Source of the DNA: Thinopyrum elongatum
Taxonomy: Eukaryota > Streptophyta > Magnoliopsida > Poales > Poaceae
Direction: 5' to 3'
Assembly: GCA_011799875.1 (NCBI GenBank)
Contig: CM022302.1
Span: forward strand, 300,649,048-300,713,047
Length of the DNA stretch: 64,000 bases
Below are positions 46,332-56,717 of this stretch, in pieces. How positions within the stretch are numbered: the stretch's first letter is position 1; each line of letters opens with the position of its first letter. Below the pieces are notes generated by a model. It was given only the letters and a program-made list of their open reading frames with translations. It was not told where the DNA came from and made no database searches. The position numbers were made by a program, and so were the translations under genes.

Positions 46332-47743
46332 TGATAACCCACAAGTATAGGGGATCGCAACAGTTTTCGAGGGTAGAGTATTCAACCCAAATTTATAGAT
46401 TCGACACAAGGGGAGCCAAAGAATATTTGTAAGTATTAACAGCTGAGTTCTCAATTCAACCACACCTGGAGATTAATTATCTGCGGCAATATGATCAGTA
46501 GCACAGTAATATGATAGTTTTGATAGTAGTGGTAACGGTAGCAATAACGGTAACAGTGATAGCAATGATTTTGTAGCAGTTGTGACAGCAGCAATAGCAA
46601 TGATAACTTAGTAGAAACAATATGTGAAAAACTCGTAGGCATTGGATCGGTGAATCCATTGGATGGTATTCATCACATAACAGTCATAACCTAGGGCGAT
46701 ACAACACTAGCTCCAGTTCATAAATATGATGTAGGCATGTATTCCGTAAATAGTCATACATGCTTATGGAAAGAACTAGCATGACATCTTTTGTCCTACC
46801 CTCCCGTGGCAGTGGGGTCCATAAGGAAACTAAGGGATATTAAGGCGTCCTATTAATAGAGAACCGGAACAAAGCATTAACACATAGTGAATACAAGAAC
46901 TCCTCAAACTATGGTCATCACCGGAAAGTATCCCGATTACTGTCACACCGGGGTTTACGGATCATAACACGTAATAGGTGAATATGACTTGCAAGATCGG
47001 ATCTAGAACATAGATATAATGGTGATAACATAAACGGTTCAGATCTGAAATCATGGCACCCTGGCCCAAAGTGACAAGCATTAAGCATGGCAAACTCATA
47101 ATAACATCAATCTCAGAACATAATGGATACTAGGGATCAAGCCCTAACAAAACTAACTCGATTACATGATGAATCTCATCCAACTCCTAACCGACCAGTG
47201 AGCCTACAAAGGAATTACTCACTCCCGGTGGGGAGCATCATGGAATTAGTGATGGAGAAGGGTTAGTGATGATGAAGATCGAAGATTCCCCTCTCCGGAG
47301 CCCCAAACGGGCTCCGGATCTGGCCTCCCGATGAAGAACAGGAGGCGGCGGCGGCTCCGTCTCGTGAAACGTGATAATTCTTTCTTCCTGATTTTTTTCT
47401 CCAAAAATAGGATTTTATAGCATCGGAGATAGGGTCAGCGGGGCCACCAGGTGGGCACAACCCACCTGGGCGCGCTTGGAGGGGGGCGTGCCCTAGTGGG
47501 TTGTGCTCACCCAGGGGCCCCCCTCCGGTGGTTCTTGGCTCCAGTAATTTTCTTTTATTCCATAAAAATTCTCCAAAAAGTTTTGTTCCATTCCGAGAAC
47601 TTTTATTTCTGCACAAAAACAACACCATGGTAGTTCTGCTGAAAACAACGTCAGTCCGGGTTAGCTTCATTCAAATCATGCAAATTAGAGTCCAAAACAA
47701 GAGCAAAAGCGTTAGGAAAAGTAGATACGCCGGAGACGTATCA
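46332..47743 (-). repeat. Gypsy-like element 5' LTR (right)
   Basis: This is the partner of 38161-39573. It begins, in the minus sense, TGATACGTCTCCGGCGTATC and ends CCCACAAGTTATCA-type sequence (TGATAACCCAC in plus sense). No gene inside. Confidence 0.93.
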
Positions 47744-48201
47744 TCAATCAAGTCAAGAAACTCAGAAAGATTGTTAGGATAAAGAAACTAGCGACGAAAA
47801 ACAACAAGATCTTTGGCTGCACAATGAAGAAGACATCAGTGCACTACAGGATGGTACTAACTATTATACCTTGTCTTTTTTATTCTTTTGTGCCATTTCT
47901 GAATTTAGAGAAGATATTTATGCATATCTTTGTTTTCAGACAATTCACTAATGATTACCTCTCAAACCACCTGTATGGTCAAGAGGCGAGGAAGGTATTC
48001 ATACAACACCCATGGTACAATATTGAAGTCTTCCTCAAGAGGATGAAAGATGGACGGTCAATTATCCACAGGTCGTGGCCTAAAGTTGCAAGGACCTTCA
48101 ACATCAATGAAGGCTCAATATTTGCCTTCCGCTTCAGCAGTTTTCCAAATGAGATTCATCTATCTATCTACCATCTATGATGCTAATTTCCAAAGGTTAT
48201 A

Positions 48202-49183
48202 TGATGAGGACATGACTACCTTGTATACGACCAAAAATATTGCATACATGTATATTTGTGAGCTGATTTCTAATGCAAACTTTGCAATAATTTATTTGTG
48301 TCATCCACGACAAAAATACTTCACAAACTTTTGTGCCATGTCTAATTGCAGGTGTATGGGACATTTGTATAATCCACATATGAAGATCAGAGAAAAAGAG
48401 AAGTTTAGGTGCTGTTCAAAAAGTCCTCTCACGTCACTTTTGGGCCAAGAGAATATAGAGTCCAAGTCTCTCACGTTCTAGATTCAGATTCGGACTACAC
48501 AGACATACCTGACTCAAAATGCCAAGAACTTTTTCATACGGACTCCGAATTGGGTGATTCTTTTTTTGTTGGAAAGTAGATTTCGTGCTCTTTCCAACCC
48601 AATTGGATTCACCTTAAAATTCGTCCGGAGCGTTGAGTTATCAATGAAACAATCTGACGCTGCAGCAGAATCCGAGTCAAACTACAAGTCCAAAGGTGTT
48701 GCATCATCTCCACTTGGGCCCATGAGCCTTGTACGACCTAGGGTTAGTTTTAGGCTGCCTTGGGACGTCCTCCCACCTCCTTGGCCACCACCCCTTACTC
48801 CTATATAAGTAGATCCATCTAGTAGCTTTTTCCTTGGGATTTGTTTAGTTAAAAGTTAGCCATTGCAACTTCGTGTACTTCGTTTGTGTCCAACGACCAG
48901 ACCAAGACCGCTTTTGGATCCCCATCTTTATCAATACTTCATCTATATTCGCAATATTCAGATTGCATTATCATATTCTTGCTTGTTCTTCGATTGCGTG
49001 CAGGAATAGACCTTCGTGGTCAGGCTGATCGTGCTTCCAGCATCGTCAGTAACCTCGGGAGATTGGTTTAGCGAATGCTAAGGCGCAACGTCATGCACGT
49101 TTGTAGTCGGATCGTCAAAGTCGACTCCACCAAATCGATAGTTATCATCTCATCGAAAGATCGGGACACCCCCGCCTCTATCA
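48202..49183 (+). repeat. LTR 1 of the tandem array, 982 bp
   Basis: The left outer LTR. Private differences from LTRs 2 and 3 include TTGTAT for TTGGAT and GATCAGAG for GATAAGG near its start. A TATA-like CCTATATAAGTAG lies at about 48800-48812 in the plus sense. Confidence 0.95.
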
Positions 49184-49184
49184 A

Positions 49185-49200
49185 GTGGTATTAGTTTTCA
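49185..49200 (+). other. Primer-binding site, internal domain 1
   Basis: Just after LTR 1 the sequence reads GTGGTATTAGTTTTC. The second internal domain has TGGTATCAG at the same place, the start of an initiator tRNA-Met complement. The change of C to T here weakens the match. Confidence 0.7.
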
Positions 49201-50539
49201 GGTTGCTCGGTGAGAATTTCCAGTTTTCCCTAGATTAGATTTATTTTCTTACCTATTGTCCAAGAAAAGACCACAAAAAAAAGTTAGATCTTTTCATCCT
49301 TTGTCCAAGCCAGTCTGTGCCTTTGCAATTTTCTTTTCATTGTTTGCATTATTGAATTATCGGTTGCATCGTCGTGTCAAGTTGCTGGTCTTAGTGTCTA
49401 GTTCGTTTAGAGTTTTGAGTTCTGTTCACATTAGTCACGCCGCCGCTGCATCGTTATTCCTTCCGCTGTCCACCTCCCATCCATCAATTTCCACCACGTG
49501 CTACCACCGTCCATTGTCATAATCATAGCTGACGCCGTTCATATCTTCGCTTGATCCAATCTGCATCTTATCTAGTTTGCTTTTGAAAGAGAGAAAAAAA
49601 AGTCAGAAAAAAGAGAGAGAAAAAAAAGAGAGAAGAAAAAAAAACACAAAATTCGGATTTATCTAGACTCACTCTCGTACCTGAATTCGGATTCGAATCT
49701 GTTTTGCGCACTGTTCAGTAAAACAGGCGTATCTTTCTCACACGAAGTTCGTTTTGGCTCCGTGAGTACTCAAATTAAAGCTAGCGACGAGCCGCATCTA
49801 AATAGTTGCAGAAGCTTGTTCAATATTTAAAACTTCAAAATCGGCTTCTAAATAGGTCGTTTTGCCCTCCGAAGTTCGTGAACACAGCTTGTTCCAGTTT
49901 TTCACACCAGTTTTAGAATTTTTTGACTCCTCATATCAACTCGGAATTGAGTGATTCTTTTTGCATTTGAAAGCTTGAGTCAGTGCCATTCTTGAGAAAA
50001 ATTATCAGAAAATTGGCACAAACATTTCCAGAGGAAAGTTATAGAGAAAGTTGTTGGTATATCCTACTTGGCAGTTGTTTCACATCATTATCTTTACTGC
50101 TATTGTGATCTTCACTTTTATCTTGCTGTCCAGAGCTACTTCATATCCTTTATTGATGCTAGTTGTGCTATGCCGTGACCTCATTAGTGTACTAGGCTCG
50201 CGTCTCTAGTCCGGTCTAGCCTAGGACCAGCATAATACCGTCGTTGAGCGTTTATTCAACAATGCATCTCTGAATTGATTATTGCTAATCTTTTGCTACC
50301 AAATATTTAAGCCTTCCAAGCTCCACATATTTCTACACCGTGTATACGTACGTTCCCCTGGCAATCGCTTTACTCAATCTTCGGAGTTATTTGACACCAC
50401 TGGTTGCCTGTCACCACCTGCTGCATGGTAAGAACTTGTAAGATATTGATATTTGCTATACTGTGAGCGTTTTACCACCACATCCTAGTAGTTCATAGGA
50501 ACATTATTCTTGGATTTTGTTTCTTGTTTTCTACTAACT

Positions 50540-51862
50540 ATGGCAGGTTCTGGAGTTGTTAGTTCTTGGGCTTCATCGATCGTGGGAGATTTGCCATCAC
50601 CTAAGAAAATACAACAACCGTCACAAGAGGAGCAACAACATCAGAATGCACATAATCAGGTTAATGTTTCCATGCCACCATTTACTGGTCATTTTAGGCC
50701 TGATTTATATATTGAATGGGAGTACGAAATTAATGCTATATTTGCTTCCCATAATTTTGATGAGCGTGGAAAATTTCAAGCTGCGGTTAGTACTTTCAGT
50801 AGCTTTGCTTTAGTTTGGTGGAGTGAATACTGTCGGTTAAACCCTGATTATATACCTACTACTTGGGATGGTTTAAAACATGTCATGAGAGATAGATTCG
50901 TAGATGTTCATTATACTCATGGCATGATTAAAAAACTACAACATTTAAAACAAGGTAGTGACACCGTAACAAAATATTATGATGATTTACAAACTACCTT
51001 GTTGCACTCATTTTTAGAAGAAAGTGAAGAAGATTTTATGGATAGATTTTGGGGAGGATTAAACAGTGATATTCAGGAGATACTAATTCATGAAGAGTGT
51101 TATCCTATGAACCGTTTGTTTAGTCTTGCTTGCAAAGCTGAACAGAAAATAAAACGACATGTTGCCCACGAGGAGAACAAGCGCAAGGTGCACATTCCAA
51201 GTGTTGATACAGATGTTTCTTCAGCTACTAGGCGTACTATGACAACCACATCCGTTGTTGCGAGGACTACATCATCTTCACCATGTGACACATCACCACC
51301 GAGAGTGCCTACATCATCTGAGTTGATCATAAGAGGTAAGGACAAATGTACAGATTTTCCACTTTCACATGAGAATGATGCATGCCTAGTTAACTTGAAT
51401 ACATCATGTGTTGAGTTACCTATTGATTTGAATATTTTAGAGAATCATGCTACTGTCATGAATGCATCATGTGATCAAACAGCTAAAATACCAACAATTT
51501 TGAGTGCACCCATTGAATTAACTGTTGATGCAAAAGAACCAATGTTTAATCATTTTGATATGACCTCTAATATTGGTGATGATTCTGTGTCAAATGACTT
51601 ATTGCATGTTTGCTTATTTAAGCATGTTGTAGCATGTAAATTTGATGCAAGTAAGGTTTATTCACCAATGTTGGGATGGTTTAATGATGAACATTGTCAA
51701 TCTTTGGATATGAATAAGAGCTTCACTTATATATGCAAACTGAGTTGCAATATTTTCATGCCTTCTACATCTTGTGATAATATTTTGGCTTTATTATATT
51801 TTATGAACTATGAAAGTTACTCATGTATACATGTGTCATATGTGCAAAACCAAAGGAAGTAA
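50540..51862 (+). CDS. Gag of tandem element, internal domain 1
   Basis: The start is placed at ATG 50540 (MAGSGVVSSWASSIVGDL); an upstream in-frame ATG at 50510 is possible. The Retrotrans_gag core is at about residues 45-200: VNVSMPPFTGHFRPDLYIEW, FQAAVSTFSSFALVWWSEYC, LKHVMRDRFVDVHYTHGMIK and EEDFMDRFWGGLNSDIQEIL. The C-terminal half is Thr/Ser-rich and then unlike known domains; it has no zinc knuckle or protease. It ends YVQNQRK because a run of A has four bases where the second copy has five. Intact as a gag-only reading frame. 49200-50500 before it is a long leader without genes, rich in GAGAAAAAAA runs near 49585-49650. Confidence 0.85.
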   Translation: MAGSGVVSSWASSIVGDLPSPKKIQQPSQEEQQHQNAHNQVNVSMPPFTGHFRPDLYIEWEYEINAIFASHNFDERGKFQAAVSTFSSFALVWWSEYCRLNPDYIPTTWDGLKHVMRDRFVDVHYTHGMIKKLQHLKQGSDTVTKYYDDLQTTLLHSFLEESEEDFMDRFWGGLNSDIQEILIHEECYPMNRLFSLACKAEQKIKRHVAHEENKRKVHIPSVDTDVSSATRRTMTTTSVVARTTSSSPCDTSPPRVPTSSELIIRGKDKCTDFPLSHENDACLVNLNTSCVELPIDLNILENHATVMNASCDQTAKIPTILSAPIELTVDAKEPMFNHFDMTSNIGDDSVSNDLLHVCLFKHVVACKFDASKVYSPMLGWFNDEHCQSLDMNKSFTYICKLSCNIFMPSTSCDNILALLYFMNYESYSCIHVSYVQNQRK

Positions 51863-51957
51863 AAATGGGTGACATATACATATACAACATGTACACCTTG
51901 TCTCTTTTGTTAGCCACATTTCAGATTAAGCAACGCCGAGGACGGCTTTGTTTTCAA

Positions 51958-51968
51958 GAAGGGGAGGA
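51958..51968 (+). other. Polypurine tract, internal domain 1
   Basis: The sequence GAAGGGGAGGA stands directly before TGATGAGGAC, the start of LTR 2. The second copy (55725-55735) is identical. Confidence 0.9.
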
Positions 51969-52950
51969 TGATGAGGACATGACTACCTTGGATACGACCA
52001 AAAATATTGCATACATGTATATTTGTGAGGTGATTTCTAATGCAAACTATGCAATAATTTATTTGTGTCATCCACGACAAAAATATTTCACAAACTTTTG
52101 TGCCATGTCTAATTGCAGGTGTATGGGACATTTGTATAATTCACATATGAAGATAAGGAAAAAAGAGAAGTTTAGGTGCTGTTCAAAAAGTCCTCTCACG
52201 TCACTTTTGGGCCAAGAGAAGATAGAGTCCAAGTCTCTCACGTTCTGGATTCAGATTCGGACTGCACAGACATACCTGACTTAAAATGCCAAGAACTTTT
52301 TCATACGGACTCCGAATTGGGTGATTCTTTTTTTGTTGGAAAGTAGATTTCGTGCTCTTTCCAACCCAATTGGATTCACCTTAAAATTCATCCGGAGCGT
52401 TGAGTTATCAATGAAAGAATCTGACGCTGCAGCAGAATCCGAGTCAAACTGCAAGTCCAAAGGTGTTGCATCACCTCCACTTGGGCCCATGAGCCTTGTA
52501 CGACCTAGGGTTAGTTTTAGGCTGCCTTGGGACGTCCTCCCACCTCCTTGGCCGCCACCCCTTACTCCTATATAAGTAGATCCATCTAGTAGCTTTTTCC
52601 TTGGGATTTGTTTAGTTAAAAGTTAGTCATTGCAACTTCGTGTACTTCGTTTGTGTCCAACGACCAGACCAAGACCGCTTTTGGATCCCCATCTTTATCA
52701 ATATTTCATCTATATTCGCAATATTCAGATTGCATTATCATATTCTTGCTTGTTCTTCGATTGCGTGCAGGAATAGACCTTCGTGGTCAGGCTGATCGTG
52801 CTTCCAGCATCGTCAGTAACCTCGGGAGATTGGTTTAGCGATTGCTAAGGCGCAACATCATGCATGTTTGTAGTCGAATCGTCAAAGTCGACTCCACCAA
52901 ATCGATAGTTATCATCTCATCGAAAGATCGGGACACCCCCGCCTCTATCA
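51969..52950 (+). repeat. LTR 2 (shared middle LTR), 982 bp
   Basis: This LTR serves as the right end of the first unit and the left end of the second. It has no target duplication on either side. Private changes such as ACTGCAC for ACTACAC and CATCATGCATG for CGTCATGCACG are mostly C/T or G/A transitions. Confidence 0.95.
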
Positions 52951-52951
52951 A

Positions 52952-52967
52952 GTGGTATCAGTTTTCA
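52952..52967 (+). other. Primer-binding site, internal domain 2
   Basis: The sequence GTGGTATCAGTTTTC follows LTR 2 directly; TGGTATCAG matches the initiator tRNA-Met end, the rest only partly. Confidence 0.75.
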
Positions 52968-54305
52968 GGTTGCTCGGTGAGAATTTCCAGTTTTCCCTAG
53001 ATTAGATTTATTTTCTTACCTATTGTCCAAGAAAAGACCACAAAAAAAAAGTTAGATCTTTTCATCCTTTGTCCAAGCCAGTCTGAGCCTTTGCAATTTT
53101 CTTTTCATTGTTTGCATTATTGAATTATCGGTTGCATCGTCGTGTCAAGTTGCTGGTCTTAGTGTCTAGTTCGTTTAGAGTTTCGAGTTCTGTTCACATT
53201 AGTCACGCCGCCGCTGCATCGTTATTCCTTCCGCTGTCCACCTCACATCCATCAATTTCCACCACGTGCTACCACCGTCCATTGCCATAATCATAGCTGA
53301 CGCCGTTCATATCTTCGCTTGATCCAATCTGCATCTTATCTAGTTTGATTTGGAAAGAGAGAAAAAAAAGTCAGAAAAAAGAGAGAAAAAAAAAGAGAGA
53401 AGAAAAAAAAACACAAAATTCGGATCTATCTAGACTCACTCTCGTACCTGAATTCGGATTCGAATCTGTTTTGCGCACTGTTCAGTAAAACAGGCGTATC
53501 TTTCTCACACGAAGTCCGTTTTAGCTCCGTGAGTACTCAAATTAAAGCTAGCGATGAGCCGCATCTAAATAGTTGCAGAAGCAAGTTTAATATTTAAAAC
53601 TTCAAAATCGGTTTCTAAATAGGTCGTTTTGCCCTCCGAAGTTCGTGAACACAGCTTATTCCAGTTTTTCACGCCAGTTTTAGAATTTTTTGACTCCTCA
53701 TATCAACTCGGAATTGAGTGATTCTTTTTGCATTTGAAAGCTTGAGTCAGTGCCATTCTTGAGAAAAATTATCAGAAAATTGGCACAAACATTTCCAGAG
53801 GAAAGTTATAGAGAAAGTTGTTGGTATATCCTACTTGGCAGTTGTTTCACATCATTATCTTTACTGCTATTGTGATCTTCACTTTTATCTTGCTGTCCAG
53901 AGCTACTTCATATCCTTTATTGATGCTTTTGTGCTACGCCGTGACCTTATTAGTGTACTAGACTCGCGTCTCTAGTCCGGTCTAGCCTAGGACCAGCATA
54001 GTACCGTCGTTGAGCGTTTATTCAACAATGCATCTCTGAATTGATTATTGCTAATCTTTTGCTACCAAATATTTAAGCCTTCCAAGCTCCACATATTTCT
54101 ACACCGTGTATACGTACGTTCCCCCGGCAATCGCTTTACTCAATCTTCGGAGTTATTTGACACCACTGGTTGCCTGTCACCACCTGTTGCATGGTAAGAA
54201 CTTGTAAGATATTGATATTTGCTATACTGTGAGCGTTTTACCACCACATCCTAGTAGTTCATAGGAACATTATTCTTGGATTTTGTTTCTTGTTTTCTAC
54301 TAACT

Positions 54306-56342
54306 ATGGCAGGTTCTGGAGTTGTTAGTTCTTGGGCTTCATCGATCGTGGGAGATTTGCCATCACCTAAGAAAATACAACAACCGTCACAAGAGGAGCA
54401 ACAACATCAGAATGCACATAATCAGGTTAATGTTTCCATGCCACCATTTACTGGTCGTTTTAGGCCTGATTTATATATTGAATGGGAGTACAAAATTAAT
54501 GCTATATTTGCTTCCCATAATTTTGATGAGCGTGGAAAATTTCAAGCTGCGGTTAGTACTTTCAGTAGCTTTGCTTTAGTTTGGTGGAGTGAATACTGTC
54601 GGTTAAACCCTGATTATATACCTACTACTTGGGATGGTTTAAAACATGTCATGAGAGATAGATTCGTAGATGTTCATTATACTCATGGCATGATTAAAAA
54701 ACTACAACATTTAAAACAAGGTAGTGACACCGTAACAAAATATTATGATGATTTACAAACTACCTTGTTGCACTCATTTTTAGAAGAAAGTGAAGAAGAT
54801 TTTATGGATAGATTTTGGGGAGGATTAAATAGTGATATTCAGGAGATACTAATTCATGAAGAGTGTTATCCTATGAACCGTTTGTTTAGTCTTGCTTGCA
54901 AAGCTGAACAGAGAATAAAACGACATGTTGCCCACGAGGAGAACAAGTGCAAGGTGCACATTCCAAGTGTTGATACAGATGTTTCTTCAGCTACTAGGCG
55001 TACTATGACAACCACATCCATTGTTGCGAGGACTACATCATCTCCACCATGTGACACATCACCACCGAGAGTGCCTACATCATCTGAGTTGATCATAAGA
55101 GGTAAGGACAAATGTACAGATTTTCCACTCTCACATGAGAATGATGCATGCCTAGTTAACTTGAATACATCATGTGTTGAGTTACCTATTGATTTGAATA
55201 TTTTAGAGAATCGTGTTACTGTCATGAATGCATCATGTGATCAAACAGCTGAAATACCAACAATTTTGAGTGCACCCATTGAATTAACTGTTGATGCAAA
55301 AGAACCAATGTTTAATCATTTTGATATGACCTCTAATATTGGTGATGATTCTGTGTCAAATGACTTATTGCATGTTTGCTTATTTAAGCATGTTGTAGCA
55401 TGTAAATTTGATGCAAGTAAGGTTTATTCACCAATGTTGGGATGGTTTAATGATGAACATTGTCAATCTTTTGATATGAATAAGAGCTTCACTTATATGT
55501 GCAAACTGAGTTGCAATATTTTCATGCCTTCTACATCTTGTGATAATATTTTGGCTTTATTATATTTTATGAACTATGAAAGTTACTCATGTATACATGT
55601 GTCATATGTGCAAAAACCAAAGGAAGTAAAAATGGGTGACATATACATATACAACATGTACACCTTGTCTCTTTTGTTAGCCACATTTCAGATTAAGCAA
55701 CGCCGAGGACGGCTTTGTTTTCAAGAAGGGGAGGATGATGAGGACATGACTACCTTGGATACGACCAAAAATATTGCATACATGTATATTTGTGAGGTGA
55801 TTTCTAATGCAAACTATGCAATAATTTATTTGTGTCATCCACGACAAAAATACTTCACAAACTTTTGTGCCATGTCTAATTGCAGGTGTATGGGACATTT
55901 GTATAATTCACATATGAAGATAAGGGATAAAGAGAAGTTTAGGTGCTGTTCAAAAAGTCCTCTCACGTCACTTTTGGGCCAAGAGAAGATAGAGTCCACG
56001 TCTCTCACGTTCTGGATTCAGATTCGGACTACACAGACATACCTGACTCAAAATGCCAAGAACTTTTTCATACGGACTCCGAATTGGGTGATTCTTTTTT
56101 TGTTGGAAAGTAGATTTTGTGCTCTTTCCAACCCAATTGGATTCACCTTAAAATTCGTCCGGAGCGTTGAGTTATCAATGAAACAATCTGATGCTGCAGC
56201 AGAATCCGAGTCAAACTACAAGTCCAAAGGTGTTGCATCACCTCCACTTGGGCCCATGAGCCTTGTACGGCCTAGGGTTAGTTTTAGGCTGCCTTGGGAT
56301 GTCCTCCCACCTACTTGGCTGCCACCCCTTACTCCTATATAA
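54306..56342 (+). CDS. Gag of tandem element, internal domain 2, reading into LTR 3
   Basis: The start at 54306 matches copy 1. The protein differs from copy 1 by about a dozen residues (e.g. FTGRFRP for FTGHFRP, WEYKIN for WEYEIN). A run of five A at 55611-55615 keeps the frame open past the copy-1 stop, through the polypurine tract (QEGEDDED) and for about 600 bases of LTR 3, to a stop at 56340-56342, 678 codons in all. The LTR-encoded tail is probably not functional. Which of the two ends is original cannot be told from two copies. 52970-54270 is leader without genes. Confidence 0.75.
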   Translation: MAGSGVVSSWASSIVGDLPSPKKIQQPSQEEQQHQNAHNQVNVSMPPFTGRFRPDLYIEWEYKINAIFASHNFDERGKFQAAVSTFSSFALVWWSEYCRLNPDYIPTTWDGLKHVMRDRFVDVHYTHGMIKKLQHLKQGSDTVTKYYDDLQTTLLHSFLEESEEDFMDRFWGGLNSDIQEILIHEECYPMNRLFSLACKAEQRIKRHVAHEENKCKVHIPSVDTDVSSATRRTMTTTSIVARTTSSPPCDTSPPRVPTSSELIIRGKDKCTDFPLSHENDACLVNLNTSCVELPIDLNILENRVTVMNASCDQTAEIPTILSAPIELTVDAKEPMFNHFDMTSNIGDDSVSNDLLHVCLFKHVVACKFDASKVYSPMLGWFNDEHCQSFDMNKSFTYMCKLSCNIFMPSTSCDNILALLYFMNYESYSCIHVSYVQKPKEVKMGDIYIYNMYTLSLLLATFQIKQRRGRLCFQEGEDDEDMTTLDTTKNIAYMYICEVISNANYAIIYLCHPRQKYFTNFCAMSNCRCMGHLYNSHMKIRDKEKFRCCSKSPLTSLLGQEKIESTSLTFWIQIRTTQTYLTQNAKNFFIRTPNWVILFLLESRFCALSNPIGFTLKFVRSVELSMKQSDAAAESESNYKSKGVASPPLGPMSLVRPRVSFRLPWDVLPPTWLPPLTPI

Positions 56343-56717
56343 GTAGATCCATCTAGTAGCTTTTTCCTTGGGATTTGTTTAGTTAAAAGTTAGCCATTGC
56401 AACTTCGTGTACTTCGTTTGTGTCCAACGACCAGACCAAGACCGCTTTTGGATCCCCATCTTTATCAATACTTCATCTATATTCGCAAGATTCAGATTGC
56501 ATTATCATATTCTTGCTTGTTCTTTGATTGCGTGCAGGAATAGACCTTCGTGGTCAGGCTGATCGTGCTTCCAGCATCGTCAGTAACCTCGGGAGATTGG
56601 TTTAGCGATTGCTAAGGCGCAACGTCATGCACGTTTGTAGTCGGATCGTCAAAGTCGACTCCACCAAATCGATAGTTATCATCTCATCGAAAGATCGGGA
56701 CACCCCCGCCTCTATCA
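55736..56717 (+). repeat. LTR 3 of the tandem array, 982 bp
   Basis: The right outer LTR, followed by the TTATA duplication and the rest of CACTA-like copy 2. By eye it differs from each of the others by roughly twenty positions. Confidence 0.95.

Larger units (their letters stand above)
38161..47743 (-). mobile_element. Gypsy-like LTR retrotransposon, 9.6 kb, no pol core
   Basis: On the minus strand the 5' LTR is 46332-47743 and the 3' LTR 38161-39573 (1412 and 1413 bases), starting TGATACGTCTCCGGCG and ending GGGTTATCA. A primer site, gag, protease, a third ORF and the polypurine tract follow in order. Reverse transcriptase, RNase H and integrase are missing, so it is non-autonomous. TCAAT occurs at 38153-38157 and 47744-47748; removing the element restores the B3 exon seen in copy 1. 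Three extra bases (TCT) lie between TCAAT and the left LTR. Confidence 0.9.
38064..48180 (+). pseudogene. B3-domain gene, copy 2, split by a Gypsy-like insertion
   Basis: The first exon begins near 38081 with FDPLFDPFCI, then TAG where copy 1 has Trp, then GNELSMNVNQ. It is interrupted after TCAAT at 38157 and resumes at 47749 (KKLRKIVRIKKLATKNNK ... TSVHYRM), ending at a GT donor at 47854. The last exon (47940-48180) encodes a B3-like domain: QFTNDYLSNHLYGQEARKVF, KDGRSIIHRSWPKVARTFNI, EGSIFAFRF and HLSIYHL before the stop. Copy 1 (1697-2214) gives the same exon plan without the insertion. The Trp-to-stop change alone would end the protein early. Confidence 0.7.
48202..56717 (+). mobile_element. 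Tandem Gypsy-like array: LTR-internal-LTR-internal-LTR (TTATA duplication)
   Basis: Three LTRs of 982 bases each (48202-49183, 51969-52950, 55736-56717) alternate with two internal domains of 2785 bases each (49184-51968, 52951-55735). Every LTR starts TGATGAGGACATGAC and ends CCTCTATCA. TTATA flanks the whole array (48197-48201 and 56718-56722) and not the inner LTR. Each internal domain has a primer site, gag and a polypurine tract, but no protease, reverse transcriptase or integrase, so the element is non-autonomous. A single insertion followed by unequal recombination between LTRs explains the structure best. Confidence 0.95.
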
